DNA from: Alkalihalobacillus deserti
GTDB lineage: Bacteria > Bacillota > Bacilli > Bacillales > Bacillaceae_D
Reading direction: 5' to 3'
Assembly (NCBI RefSeq): GCF_020734105.1
Contig: NZ_JAJAFR010000002.1
Coordinates: 62,001-126,000 of the forward strand
Length of the DNA: 64,000 nucleotides
Position 1 is the first letter of the stretch, and each line of letters opens with the position of its first letter. Below the pieces are notes generated by a model that did not search any database, was not told the DNA's origin, and worked only from the letters and a program-made list of their open reading frames with translations. The position numbers were made by a program, and so were the translations under genes. Positions 8,962 through 17,855 of this stretch are shown here, piece after piece.

Positions 8962-9053
8962 AATAAATTCATTAGTACAAGATTATTTTATGAATGCAAT
9001 TGCATATCATGATTTAGGTGTTCAAAACGAACATTTTCTTTTTTATTAAAAAG

Positions 9054-9067
9054 TTGCCTTAAGGAAA
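9054..9067. promoter_or_regulatory. MntR operator 2
   Basis: TTGCCTTAAGGAAA is essentially the consensus manganese-repressor operator, 49 bases before the ATPase start. This identifies the downstream importer as manganese-regulated. Confidence 0.8.
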
Positions 9068-9115
9068 GTTTGCGAGCTTTATGCTAATTAATTAAAAATC
9101 TTAAGGGAGTGAAAG

Positions 9116-9865
9116 ATGTTGGATGAAATATTATTAGTTCGAAATTTATATGTTTCCTATCACGGAAATGAAGCAGTAAAAAATATATCATTTTCTACAA
9201 AAGCAGGGCAAATTGTTGGAATCATTGGTCCAAATGGAGCAGGAAAGTCAACTTTATTGAAGTCGTTATTAAATTTGATTCCATTAGATAAGGGAGAAAT
9301 AAAAATTGCAGGCAGGCCAATTCAGGAGATGAGGAAAAAAATTGCTTATGTTCCTCAACGTAGCAATATTGACTGGGACTTCCCGATTACAGTAATTGAT
9401 ACAGTTGTTATTGGGACATATCCAAAGCTTGGTTTGTTTAATCGTCCAAAGAAACGTGAAAGAGAGTGGGCCTATGAATGTTTAAGGAAAGTTGGGATGG
9501 AAGAGTTCAGCCAACGTCAAATTGGCGAGTTGTCAGGGGGACAGCAGCAGAGAGTTTTTGTTGCCAGGGCATTAGCGCAAAAGCCGGAATTGTTTTTTCT
9601 TGACGAACCTTTTGTCGGGATTGATGTGTCAAGTGAGGAAACCATAATTAACATTTTGCGTGAACAGCGAAATCAAGGGAAAACCGTGTTAGTTGTCCAT
9701 CATGACCTAAGCAAAGCAGGAGCATACTTTGATGAGTTGTTGTTACTTAATAAGGAACTAGTCAAGTATGGGTCCGTGGCTGAAGTATGTCGACCAGAGG
9801 TAATTACGAAAGCCTACCAGGGACAATTGTCCTTTTTAGAGGAAATGGGGATGACGGTATCATGA
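9116..9865 (+). CDS. mntB: Manganese ABC transporter ATP-binding protein
   Basis: 249-residue ATPase of the metal-specific (SBP cluster A-I) ABC family: Walker A GPNGAGKST, IAYVPQRSNIDWDFPITV Q-loop region characteristic of Mn/Zn importers, LSGGQQQRVFVARAL signature, Walker B FFLDEPFVGID and switch His in VVHHDL. The ATG follows AAGGGAG. It is first in an ATPase-permease-binding protein operon and overlaps the permease start by 4 bases (ATGA). The manganese assignment rests on the MntR boxes and the binding protein sequence. Confidence 0.88.
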   Translation: MLDEILLVRNLYVSYHGNEAVKNISFSTKAGQIVGIIGPNGAGKSTLLKSLLNLIPLDKGEIKIAGRPIQEMRKKIAYVPQRSNIDWDFPITVIDTVVIGTYPKLGLFNRPKKREREWAYECLRKVGMEEFSQRQIGELSGGQQQRVFVARALAQKPELFFLDEPFVGIDVSSEETIINILREQRNQGKTVLVVHHDLSKAGAYFDELLLLNKELVKYGSVAEVCRPEVITKAYQGQLSFLEEMGMTVS

Positions 9866-10728
9866 ATATGATTGCTTTCTATGAGTCTATTTTACAATAT
9901 GAGTTTTTACAAAGAGCATTGATTACGTCTATTCTTGTTGGAATTGTTTGTGGGGTAATCGGATGTTTTATCATTCTAAGGGGAATGTCTTTGATGGGGG
10001 ATGCGATTTCTCACGCTGTCCTTCCAGGAGTTGCGGTTTCTTATATGCTAGGAATTAATATCTTTTATGGTGCAGTACTGACGGGATTAGTTGTGGCGAT
10101 TTCGATTGGATATATTAGTCAGAATAGTAGAATTAAAAATGATACATCGATCGGGATTATGTTTACAGCTGCATTTGCGATCGGGATTATCCTGATTACG
10201 CTCATGCAGAGTAGTGCTGATTTGTATCATATCTTATTCGGAAACGTGCTTGCCGTCCCAGTATCAGAGGTGTGGATGACATTTATCGTGACAGTCATTG
10301 TGTTACTTTGTGTCTACTTATTTTTCAAAGAATTACTTGTAACTACATTTGATCCTACGATGGCAGCTGCTTATGGATTACCTAATAATTTCATCCATTA
10401 TCTTTTAATGACATTATTGACGATGTCAACGGTTGCCTCTTTACAAACGGTTGGAATCGTTCTTGTAGTTGCAATGTTAATTACGCCTGCAGCAACAGCT
10501 TATCTGATGACCAATCGGTTATGGTTTATGGTCTTTCTATCAGCAGGGTTTGGTGTTATTGCATCAATTATAGGGCTTTATTATAGTTTTACGTATAATT
10601 TAGCTTCAGGCCCGGCTATTGTTGTTGTAGCGAGCTTGATGTTCGCAATGGCTTTTTTCTTTTCACCAAAACAAGGGCTTTTATGGAGGGCTATACGCAC
10701 TCGAAAAAAGAAAGCCTTGCTTTTATAA
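9862..10728 (+). CDS. mntC: Manganese ABC transporter permease
   Basis: 288-residue permease of the ABC-3 family (ZnuB/MntC/SitC type) with about eight hydrophobic helices and the family block RGMSLMGDAISHAVLPGVAV. I start it at the ATG at 9862, which overlaps the ATPase stop; an upstream in-frame extension inside the ATPase gene is not credible. A single permease gene implies a homodimeric channel, unlike B. subtilis, which has separate MntC and MntD. Confidence 0.88.
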   Translation: MNMIAFYESILQYEFLQRALITSILVGIVCGVIGCFIILRGMSLMGDAISHAVLPGVAVSYMLGINIFYGAVLTGLVVAISIGYISQNSRIKNDTSIGIMFTAAFAIGIILITLMQSSADLYHILFGNVLAVPVSEVWMTFIVTVIVLLCVYLFFKELLVTTFDPTMAAAYGLPNNFIHYLLMTLLTMSTVASLQTVGIVLVVAMLITPAATAYLMTNRLWFMVFLSAGFGVIASIIGLYYSFTYNLASGPAIVVVASLMFAMAFFFSPKQGLLWRAIRTRKKKALLL

Positions 10729-10765
10729 ATAGAAAGTTAAAAAACATTTAAGAAGGAGAGAAATT

Positions 10766-11704
10766 ATGAGAAACCAATTATTATTTAGTATCACATTCCT
10801 TTTACTTTTTTTACTTGGAGCGTGTGGGAGTGAACAAACTAGTCAAGAACAAGGTGAAGCAGGGCAATTGAAAGTTGTCACGACCTATTCCATCATCTAT
10901 GATATTGCCAAAAATATAGCAGGTGAGGAAGCGGAAATTTATAACTTAGCTCCTATCGGTGGCAATCCGCACGAATATGATCCTTTACCGGATGATGTGA
11001 AGAAAACAACGGATGCAGATGTTGTATTTTATAATGGATTAAACTTGGAAGAAGGAAATAGTTGGTTCAGAAAACTAATTGAGGTAGCAGGAAAAGGCGA
11101 TGAAGAAGCCCCCGTTTATCGTGTTAGTGAAGGAGTAGAGCCAATATTGTTAGAGTCTAATGGGTTAGATGAAGAAAGTGATCCACATGCTTGGCTCGAT
11201 TTACGCAATGGAATGACTTATGCTGAAAATATCCGCGATGCACTAATTAAAGTAGATCCTGAGAATGAAAACTTTTACACGGAAAATGCTGAAACATATA
11301 TTAATCAGCTGAAACAATTGCATGAAAGAGCAATTGCAGAAATAGCGTCTATCGACGAAGATAAACGTTTTCTGATTACGAGTGAGGGTGCTTTTAAATA
11401 TTTTGGGGAGGCTTATGGTATCGAGACGGGGTACATTTGGGAAATCAATTCCGAAAATCAAGGCTCGCCACAAGAAATACGTGACGTAATCGATCTTATT
11501 CGTGATAAAAATGTTACTGCTCTTTTTGTTGAAACTAGTATTGATCGCCGGAGTATGGAAACCGTATCTGAGGAAACTGGTGTACCTATTGTGGGAACGG
11601 TTTATACCGATTCTTTAGGAGAAGAGGGAACTGATGGGGATACCTATTTAAAAATGATGGAATCTAATATCAAAGTGATTATTGATGGCTTGAATAAGGA
11701 GTAA
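10766..11704 (+). CDS. mntA: Manganese-binding lipoprotein (MntA/PsaA-like)
   Basis: 312 residues with lipobox LLGACG; cluster A-I metal-binding protein. Metal ligands expected for the family are visible: His in GGNPHEYDP, His in SDPHAWLDL, Glu in TSEGAFKYFGEAYG and Asp in VYTDSLG. The absence of a His-rich loop, the Glu/Asp ligand pair and the GYIWEINSENQGSP block favour manganese over zinc proteins. Start ATG follows AAGAAGGAGAG. Last gene of the MntR-controlled operon. Confidence 0.9.
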   Translation: MRNQLLFSITFLLLFLLGACGSEQTSQEQGEAGQLKVVTTYSIIYDIAKNIAGEEAEIYNLAPIGGNPHEYDPLPDDVKKTTDADVVFYNGLNLEEGNSWFRKLIEVAGKGDEEAPVYRVSEGVEPILLESNGLDEESDPHAWLDLRNGMTYAENIRDALIKVDPENENFYTENAETYINQLKQLHERAIAEIASIDEDKRFLITSEGAFKYFGEAYGIETGYIWEINSENQGSPQEIRDVIDLIRDKNVTALFVETSIDRRSMETVSEETGVPIVGTVYTDSLGEEGTDGDTYLKMMESNIKVIIDGLNKE

Positions 11705-12199
11705 CTTTATATTGCTCAAGGAGATTACATGAAAAATACCCGATGAAATGGGAGATTAATAGAAAAGAACTAAGCAACTAGAAAATGACCTTGGTATTGG
11801 ACCGGGGTTATTTTTATTTAAACTCCATTGGGAACAGGTGAGGCCAAACATGCTTTCAACCAACATGGAATCGGCCGCCTGCATAACCTGCTGCTGTCAT
11901 TCGTTAACACCACTTTAATGAGTTACAGTAATTAACTATGTAGCACATCAAAAAGTGTTCTCTGCAGTAAAAAAATGGTGTAATTAGCTACCTCGCTGAA
12001 AAAGTACTATCCTGCAACTTTGATGACCGGGATGCCATGAATGTGTTTGATATTACTTGAAATCAAATACATTCCGTGTCATTACTCTTGTACTGTTCAT
12101 CTAAACTGTATGATTGGGCGTATTCATCAATGGCTCGAAAAAAACATTTTGCCCAAAATACATTTGATCTAAGTTCATAGGCTAGAGTGAAAACTAATA
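11705..12199. other. Intergenic after the Mn operon; decayed sequence
   Basis: No intact gene recognised. A weak hairpin around 11782-11812 followed by TTTTTATTT may terminate the Mn operon. A leftward open stretch (12063-12180, encoding an AYELRSNVFWAKCFFRAIDE-like peptide) could be the tail of a lost gene, but I do not recognise it. Confidence 0.4.
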
Positions 12200-12365
12200 G
12201 AGTCTGTTCAAAAAGGGAGGTTTTTTCCCTTTTTGAACAGACTCGAAGCAATAAGCGTAGTCGCTACATCTTTAAAAGACTTACTATGAGTGGGTTTCTC
12301 ATAGTAAGACGAGTAGCGAACGGAGCCATTGGAAGTCTTATAGAGTACCTTTTTGAACACGCTCT
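12200..12365 (+). repeat. Structured repeat element, copy R1 (full unit)
   Basis: Begins with a perfect 19-bp hairpin (GAGTCTGTTCAAAAAGGGA and its complement, 12200-12244). A central segment follows with an 11-bp hairpin CTTACTATGAG/CTCATAGTAAG, and it ends in CTTTTTGAACACGCTCT. It aligns along its length with the copies at 32911 and 35890, but differs by paired changes in the central stem. See the finding on the repeat family. Confidence 0.75.
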
Positions 12366-12444
12366 ATTAGTATTTATTAGTGTGTATTGATAAAAAGTTG
12401 TATCTGTTAGCCAATATTACCATGTCATTTTTGGGATGGTATTA

Positions 12445-12612
12445 TTGGCTACAACTCGACACAACATCACCTTAGAAGAAGAGGTATATAAAGAATTTTG
12501 TAAGTATGCTGGCAAGAAAGGCATTAAAGTTTCTACGTGGATCAACATCAAAATGAAGGAATTCATTGAGGAAGAAAAGATGATTGAGGAAATAAGGAAG
12601 AAGTGCTCTTGA
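12445..12612 (+). CDS. Small ribbon-helix-helix-like protein
   Basis: I read a 55-residue frame from TTG 12445 (GGGATGG 5 bases upstream; an in-frame ATG at 12436 has no room for a ribosome binding site). The sequence begins ATTRHNITLEEEVYKEFCKY, a beta-strand followed by a helix, then AGKKGIKVSTWINIKMKEFI, a second helix: the layout of CopG/Arc-type ribbon-helix-helix DNA-binding proteins. The end is a charged EEEKMIEEIRKK helix. Such proteins are common on plasmids and integrative elements. The neighbourhood is scar-like (integrase relic 240 bases downstream). Function unknown. Confidence 0.5.
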   Translation: MATTRHNITLEEEVYKEFCKYAGKKGIKVSTWINIKMKEFIEEEKMIEEIRKKCS

Positions 12613-12844
12613 ATGGAGCGCTTCTTTTCATTGACGTTATTTAACATCCGTTTGATAGCGAAATGATGATAAATCGTCAATGTAATCACAACAAAACTAA
12701 ATACACTTGATAAGATGCTACTCGCTACGAGCAGACGATGTTTGAAAATTGAACATTTACTCACCACTTTTTTCTTAATATGTGTTTTTGTTTTAAAACA
12801 TATTCAAAAAAACTAATCATTTAAATAAGAGGTAATTTCTCAGA

Positions 12845-12949
12845 GAAGCCTGTCAGACGATTAGACAACGCGCTTTTATCGAGGTTCTTTATGCTACTGG
12901 CAGTCGTTTATCAGAAGTTCACCAATTAAATATATCCGACAATGATTGA
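12845..12949 (+). pseudogene. Tyrosine recombinase (XerC/D-type) remnant
   Basis: A 34-codon open stretch reads IRQRAFIEVLYATGSRLSEV, matching the box I region of Xer/phage integrases including the catalytic Arg (ATGSRLSE). It then hits a TGA. Nothing of the remaining catalytic residues is found downstream, so this is a fragment. It suggests a former integrated element at 11.7-13.3 kb. Confidence 0.65.
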
Positions 12950-13345
12950 GTAGCTACTAACCAAAGAAATTCTTCCTCTAGTTTTTCAAGTTCATTTTCA
13001 ATGTTCTCTGCCAAAATGTTGGTAAACTGTTTATTTTAGGGCTAAACTTTACAATTGAAAAATCCTAATTTTTTTAATTATTTGTTGTTTTAAAACGTTA
13101 GTGGTATTATAGCTGAATATATAGAGGGGGAACATGTTTTTAATTACTAAACTATCTAATTGCTGTCATTATCTCTCAATAAATAAATTTAAAAAATATG
13201 ATATACTAAAATAGAATATAAAAATAGTTTCTTCTAACAGTTCTTTTCTGGAAGATTTCGATTGCTGGATTAATTGTTAACTAAGGTAAATCAAAAAATT
13301 GTTCTATCTTTTAGGAGGGTATTGAAGCGTATTTAATTATAAAAG
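12950..13345. other. Intergenic, AT-rich
   Basis: About 400 bases with no recognisable gene between the integrase remnant and the S-box leader. The metNIQ promoter should lie in the right half; several AT-rich hexamers are possible and none is clearly best. Confidence 0.4.
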
Positions 13346-13457
13346 CAATAACTTCAGAGACTAAGGGAAAGGCCCTTTGAGGTCGATAACCTCTAAATTA
13401 GAAAAGGTACCACTTTCTGCTAAGGGTGAATCATTCTGATAGAATAAGTTGGTTAGA
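13346..13457 (+). ncRNA. SAM-I riboswitch (S-box leader) of metNIQ
   Basis: The order of conserved S-box blocks is visible: CAGAGACTAAGGGAAAGGCC (P2/GGCC core), GAGGTCGATAACCTC (P2 3' side, equivalent to CGGCAACC), GGTACCACTTTCTGC (P3 region, equivalent to GGTGCCAANTCC-GC) and TGATAGAATAAG closing P1. It is diverged from consensus in the GCAACC box. A terminator follows at 13468 and a methionine ABC importer at 13537, the classic arrangement. With high SAM the terminator would form. Confidence 0.75.
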
Positions 13458-13467
13458 TTTGAATTCG

Positions 13468-13498
13468 AAGCCTCTTTCTGAATGAAAGAGGCTTTTAA
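13468..13498 (+). terminator. Riboswitch expression-platform terminator
   Basis: AAGCCTCTTTC pairs perfectly with GAAAGAGGCTT (11 bp, 5-base loop), followed by TTAAT. It lies between the S-box aptamer and metN. Confidence 0.85.
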
Positions 13499-13536
13499 TA
13501 TCGCAAAAAATACGATATTCATTAGAGGTGACTTGT

Positions 13537-14550
13537 ATGATTGAGGTAAGAGAACTAGTGAAAGAATATAACACTAAAAAGGGGAAAGTAATTGGTGTTG
13601 ATAATGTTTCATTAACAATACAAAAAGGAGAAATATACGGGATTGTCGGGTATAGTGGTGCAGGTAAAAGTTCTCTAATAAGGTGTTTGAACCTATTAGA
13701 AAAACCTACTACTGGAAGAGTTCTTATCGATGGAATTGATTTAACCACATTAAATAACAAAGAACTACGGCAAGCGAGGTTAAAAGTGGGAATGATTTTT
13801 CAGCATTTTCATCTAATTAGTTCGAAAACAGTGTTTGAAAATGTTGCGTTTGCCTTAAAAGCTGCAAGTAAATCAAAACATGAAATTTCACATAGAGTAG
13901 ATGAATTATTAGAAATGGTGGGTCTCTCAGATAAAAAAGAAGTGTTTCCTTCTCAATTGAGTGGTGGTCAAAAACAACGAGTTGGTATAGCTAGAGCTTT
14001 AGCAAATGAACCTTCTGTCCTCCTTTGTGATGAAGCGACATCTGCTTTAGACCCAAGTACAACGAAATCAATTTTAACTTTGTTAAAGAAGATTAATCAT
14101 GAGCTAGGATTAACCATTGTTTTGATTACCCACGAAATGGAGGTTGTTAAAGAGATTTGCGATCGATTGGCAGTTATGCAGGATGGTAGAGTTGTAGAAG
14201 AGGGACCAGTATATGACATTTTTGCAGACCCTACTCAACCTTTAACGAAATCTTTTATTAATACTGTTCTTCAATTCGATTTACCAGAGCATTTAATAAA
14301 CAATCGAAAAGGCACGATTATTAAAATTCATTTTAAAGGAGAGATCGCAGAAGAGTCCGTCGTTTCAGACGTATTACAGCAATATAAGGTAAAAGGAAAT
14401 ATTCTTCATGGGAAAATTGAGTATATCAAAGAAAAGCCACTTGGAATTTTCATGATGGAAGTATCAGGAGACGAAGAGGAAGTACAAAAAGCGATTGAGT
14501 ATATAAAAAGAAGAACACAGCAATTGGAGGTGATTCAATATGTTAATTGA
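13537..14550 (+). CDS. metN: Methionine ABC transporter ATP-binding protein
   Basis: 337 residues. ATPase domain with Walker A GYSGAGKSS, LSGGQKQRVGIARAL signature, Walker B VLLCDEATSALD and switch His in LITHEME; C-terminal NIL (ligand-sensing) domain from about residue 250, which in MetN gives trans-inhibition by internal methionine. I use the ATG at 13537 after AGAGGTG; an in-frame GTG at 13528 overlaps that site. Overlaps metI by 11 bases. Confidence 0.95.
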   Translation: MIEVRELVKEYNTKKGKVIGVDNVSLTIQKGEIYGIVGYSGAGKSSLIRCLNLLEKPTTGRVLIDGIDLTTLNNKELRQARLKVGMIFQHFHLISSKTVFENVAFALKAASKSKHEISHRVDELLEMVGLSDKKEVFPSQLSGGQKQRVGIARALANEPSVLLCDEATSALDPSTTKSILTLLKKINHELGLTIVLITHEMEVVKEICDRLAVMQDGRVVEEGPVYDIFADPTQPLTKSFINTVLQFDLPEHLINNRKGTIIKIHFKGEIAEESVVSDVLQQYKVKGNILHGKIEYIKEKPLGIFMMEVSGDEEEVQKAIEYIKRRTQQLEVIQYVN

Positions 14551-15205
14551 TTCACTGTTAACATTATTACCGGATCTTAATAAAGCTTTTTTTGAAACGA
14601 TCTATATGGTGGCCATTTCATTGGCTGTCGCTATCATTGTAGGCCTACCTTTAGGAGTTATTCTATTTGTAACGGACCGTGGACTTTTATTAGAAAATAA
14701 TTTTATAAAAACAACGGTTGGATTTGTTGTCAATATGGTCCGTTCTATTCCATTTATTATTTTACTAGTTGCATTATTGCCATTAACAAAGATCATTACA
14801 GGTTCAACGATAGGGCCAACAGCTGCCTCTGTTTCATTATCGGTAGCAGCAATCCCGTTTTTTGCGAGAATCGTAGAAAATTCTTTAAGAGAAATTGATA
14901 AGGGGGTGATTGAAGCATCTGTTGCAGTAGGAGCAAGTCCTTGGATGATTATTAAAGAGGTTCTTCTACTTGAAGCACGTCCAAGTATCATACAGGGAGT
15001 TACTATTACAACTATAAGTTTAATTGCTTATTCAGCAATGGCTGGTATAGTTGGTGGTGGCGGTATTGGTGACTTAGCTATCCGATTTGGTTACTATCGT
15101 TATGATAATACAGTTATGCTTTCTACTGTTATCATTTTAATCTGTTTAGTTCAAATCATCCAATTTGCAGGGGATAAAATGGCTAGAATTTTAGACAAAC
15201 GTTAA
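14540..15205 (+). CDS. metI: Methionine ABC transporter permease
   Basis: 221 residues with five hydrophobic helices and the MetI-type EAA loop (EASVAVGASPWMIIKEVLL). The start lies within the end of metN and follows TTGGAGGTG. It forms the homodimeric channel partnered with MetN and MetQ. Confidence 0.95.
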   Translation: MLIDSLLTLLPDLNKAFFETIYMVAISLAVAIIVGLPLGVILFVTDRGLLLENNFIKTTVGFVVNMVRSIPFIILLVALLPLTKIITGSTIGPTAASVSLSVAAIPFFARIVENSLREIDKGVIEASVAVGASPWMIIKEVLLLEARPSIIQGVTITTISLIAYSAMAGIVGGGGIGDLAIRFGYYRYDNTVMLSTVIILICLVQIIQFAGDKMARILDKR

Positions 15206-15227
15206 TTATTTTAGGGGGTAAAAAGAA

Positions 15228-16061
15228 ATGAAAAAATTATTTTTATTATGTGCACTTATTGGTTTATTAGCAGCCTGTGGTGGGGAAGATGCTTCTTCAG
15301 CAACTGATAATCAGGAAACTGAAGAGAAAAAAGAACTAACATTTGGTGCAACTGCAGGACCTTATAGTGACATGGTAACAAAAGCAATTAAACCTATTTT
15401 GGAAGCTAAAGGGTATACAATCGAGCTTGTAGAATTTAGTGACTATATGCAACCAAACTTAGCTCTGTCTCAAGAAGACATTGATGCCAATCTATTTCAA
15501 CACAAAATTTACCTAGAAAGCTTTGCAACAGAGCATGAGCTAGAATTATCTGAGGTAGTTTCTGTTCCTACAGCACCAATGGGAATTTACTCAGCTACAT
15601 TTGAATCATTTGATGATATAACAGAAGGCAGTACAATCGCCATTCCAAATGACCCGACAAACGCTGCAAGAGCATTTCTAATCTTACAAGATGCAGGTTT
15701 GATTACAATCGATTCTTCTTTAGATCCTTTAACTGTCTCTGAAAAAGATGTAGAAAATAATGTAAAAAAATTAAAATTCCAACCCATTGAAGCTGCCCAA
15801 CTTCCACGTGCAGTTGACAGTGTCGATTTATCAGCGGTTCCAGGAAACTTTGCGATTGCTGCAAAAATGAATTTGTTAGACGCAATTCAATTAGAAAATA
15901 TGCCTGATCAATACCGAAACCGAGTTGTTGTTAATACAAAAGATTTAGAAACAAGCTGGGTAAAAGATATACAAGAGGCAATTGAATCAGAAGAATTTGA
16001 AAAAACAATTGATGAACAATTCAAAGGGTTTGGTAAACCTGAATGGATGGAAAGTAAATAA
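15228..16061 (+). CDS. metQ: Methionine-binding lipoprotein
   Basis: 277 residues, signal peptide with lipobox LLAACG, NlpA/MetQ family. Family blocks visible: TFGATAGPYSDMV at the mature N-terminus, FSDYMQPNLALSQEDIDANL FQH region for ligand binding, and IAIPNDPTNAARAF. Last gene of the S-box operon; a strong terminator follows 13 bases later. Confidence 0.95.
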   Translation: MKKLFLLCALIGLLAACGGEDASSATDNQETEEKKELTFGATAGPYSDMVTKAIKPILEAKGYTIELVEFSDYMQPNLALSQEDIDANLFQHKIYLESFATEHELELSEVVSVPTAPMGIYSATFESFDDITEGSTIAIPNDPTNAARAFLILQDAGLITIDSSLDPLTVSEKDVENNVKKLKFQPIEAAQLPRAVDSVDLSAVPGNFAIAAKMNLLDAIQLENMPDQYRNRVVVNTKDLETSWVKDIQEAIESEEFEKTIDEQFKGFGKPEWMESK

Positions 16062-16074
16062 TATGAATTTGAGA

Positions 16075-16107
16075 AAAACAACGTCGATTATTCGGCGTTG
16101 TTTTCGT
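16075..16107 (+). terminator. Terminator of metNIQ
   Basis: AAAACAACGTCG pairs with CGGCGTTGTTTT (one G-U pair, 6-base loop), followed by CGTTT. Confidence 0.8.
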
Positions 16108-16435
16108 TTAATTACAAGATTTGCTGTTCATTATAGGGATAAAGAATTATTTCTCCAGTTTCTGTTTTATTGACACGCCTTAGACATGCACTTCTCCATT
16201 AATAGCAACAACTGCACTTTCTCCGAACTCTATATCATCTTGCCTTTAAACGAGTACGCGATCGCCTTTGCAAATTCGCCTTCTCCTTTTTGAATTACAG
16301 GTAAAAAGGGTAAATTATAAAAATGTATTGACTCAAATATCAGATAAGTCTATACCAAACACAAGCACAGATGACACGTACTTGCTGTTGTGCGGAAGTG
16401 CAGGAATAATAAAATAAAAAGGTTAGATTGGAGGT
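16108..16435. other. Intergenic with a leftward gene relic
   Basis: On the minus strand between about 16315 and 16170 two frames read GEFAKAIAYSFKGK and, shifted, EFGESAVVAINGEVHV. This looks like the C-terminus of a lost protein with a frameshift; I could not assign the family. No intact gene. Confidence 0.35.
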
Positions 16436-16438
16436 TTG

Positions 16439-17387
16439 ATGATGTCTAGCTGGGAGGAAAGACGTTTACTTGTAAAAGTTGCACAAATGTATTACGAAGA
16501 AGATATGACTCAAAATGAAATATCTAACGAACTTGGAATATATCGTACAACAATTGGAAGAATGCTGAAAAAAGCAAGGAGAGAAGGCATTGTACAAATC
16601 CATGTAGATAGCACATCGTATGAAACGTTCGAGTTAGAGACAAAAATCAAACAACTTTTCAACTAAAGGACGTAATTGTAGTTCCAAATAATAATTCCGA
16701 TTTAGATGAGAAAAGAAAAACTACGCTTGGTTATGCAACATTAGAGCTGTTGAATCGAATTTTTAAAGATGAAGATACAATTGGTTTTGCATGGGGGAGA
16801 ACCATGGGAAGCATGATTGATCAACCTGTGGAATACAAGGCAAGAAAGGTAGATTTTGTCCCGTTAGTTGGAGGTCCTGGAACATTAGATAGTAAATATC
16901 ATGTAAATACAATTGTTTATAATGTCGCAAATACATTTGGTGGCTCATCTCATTTTGTTAACGCTGCTGCAGTTGTTGAAAAAAAGAAACCAAAAACGAT
17001 ATTGTTACTTCTAATTTCTTTAAAAAAATACTGGATATGTGGAACAACTTAAATATTGCAGTAGTTGGAATTGGTGCTCCGCTCGCTTCATTAAATATGA
17101 TTTGGACAGGATTATGGAGATAAAGAAATAGACGAACTTAACAACCTAAATACAGTTGGTGATATATGTTCGAGATTTTATGATATTAATGGTCACGTAA
17201 TAGAGTCAGAAGTGGCAGAAAGAACTGTAGCAATTGAATTAGAAAGGTTAAAAGAACTTGAGTATTCAATTGGAGTTGCTGAATCTGAAAATAAAGTTCC
17301 ATCTATTTTAGGAGCTTTAAGAGGAAAGTACGTCAATGTACTAATTACCAATGAAAAACGGCAGAAGAACTTTTGAAACGAGTATGA
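16439..17387 (+). pseudogene. SorC/DeoR-type sugar-binding transcriptional regulator, frameshifted
   Basis: Starts with an intact 75-codon segment carrying the SorC helix-turn-helix (MTQNEISNELGIYRTTIGRM) after GGAGG. The first stop is at 16664. The frame then changes: 16670-17052 encodes the sugar-phosphate-binding core (GFAWGRTM, FVPLVGG). Another shift gives NLNIAVVGIGAP, and the last part (to 17387) encodes VAERTVAIELERL and VPSILGALRGKYVNVLITNE, the conserved SorC C-terminus. At least three frame breaks are needed, so it is dead. Its former target was probably the sugar-alcohol locus of which a gutM-like gene remains. Confidence 0.8.
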
Positions 17388-17467
17388 TTTTTTTGAGATA
17401 TATGAAAACGTAAACATTACTCGGAAGCTATTGCTCTACTACATTGAGATAGGGAGGTCAGACTAAG

Positions 17468-17713
17468 ATGTTTATCTACTTAATAATTTTAGTTGGGATA
17501 GTATGGCTTGTTCAGAGCTTTCTAGGCTTTTTCCAAATTAAAAACTTTAATAAATATTTCAGCTTTTTAAGACAAAAAGAAAGAGTTGCTATTGGAAGAA
17601 AGAGAGGACTCTTTAAAGCTAGTACAGTCATCCTTATTGCCATAGTCGCTGTGATCAACGGAGAAGACCTTTTTTTCCATGAATGGGCGACGCAATCGAT
17701 AGAGTTCTATTAA
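17468..17713 (+). CDS. GutM-like glucitol operon activator (short, possibly truncated)
   Basis: 81 residues: one N-terminal transmembrane helix (FIYLIILVGIVWLVQSFLG), then FFQIKNFNKYFSFLRQKERV and AIGRKRGLFKASTVILIAI, which follow the GutM pattern WQIxxFNxxF-RVGVGRSxGxFKPRVV. E. coli GutM is about 120 residues, so the C-terminal third is missing or replaced. The start ATG follows GGGAGG. No PTS genes for glucitol are present; with the dead regulator upstream this is a decayed locus. Confidence 0.6.
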   Translation: MFIYLIILVGIVWLVQSFLGFFQIKNFNKYFSFLRQKERVAIGRKRGLFKASTVILIAIVAVINGEDLFFHEWATQSIEFY

Positions 17714-17827
17714 TGAAACCACTCTTCCATCAATCTGATAGCGTTGCTTAGCATTCTTCACCATCCCGATTATTATGGAAGACGTTTTTTAGCTTAATAC
17801 CTAAGTTTTGAAAATAAATATTGGTTG

Positions 17828-17855
17828 CCACAGTGGTCATGCTGTGGTTTTTTAT
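17828..17855 (+). terminator. Terminator after the gutM-like gene
   Basis: CCACAG and CTGTGG flank an 8-base loop, followed by TTTTTTATTTTTT. Short stem but a strong T run. Confidence 0.6.

Larger units (their letters stand above)
8623..9115. other. Intergenic: terminator, short unassigned ORF, MntR region
   Basis: This gap holds a strong hairpin (8823-8862), two MntR-type operators (8948 and 9054) and a short open frame around 8691-8755 ending in an ADEEIVQKAINAIR-like stretch, which I could not assign and which is probably a relic. Confidence 0.5.

Noticed and set aside
9787-9861. N-terminal extension of the Mn permease inside the ATPase gene
   Set aside because: The ATG at 9862 overlaps the ATPase stop as ATGA and gives a normal family N-terminus; the extension has no matching ribosome binding site.
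12417-12767. Leftward 116-residue hydrophobic ORF
   Set aside because: It lies opposite the better-supported RHH-like ORF and shows no family pattern; only its first third looks like a membrane helix and that may be chance in AT-rich DNA.
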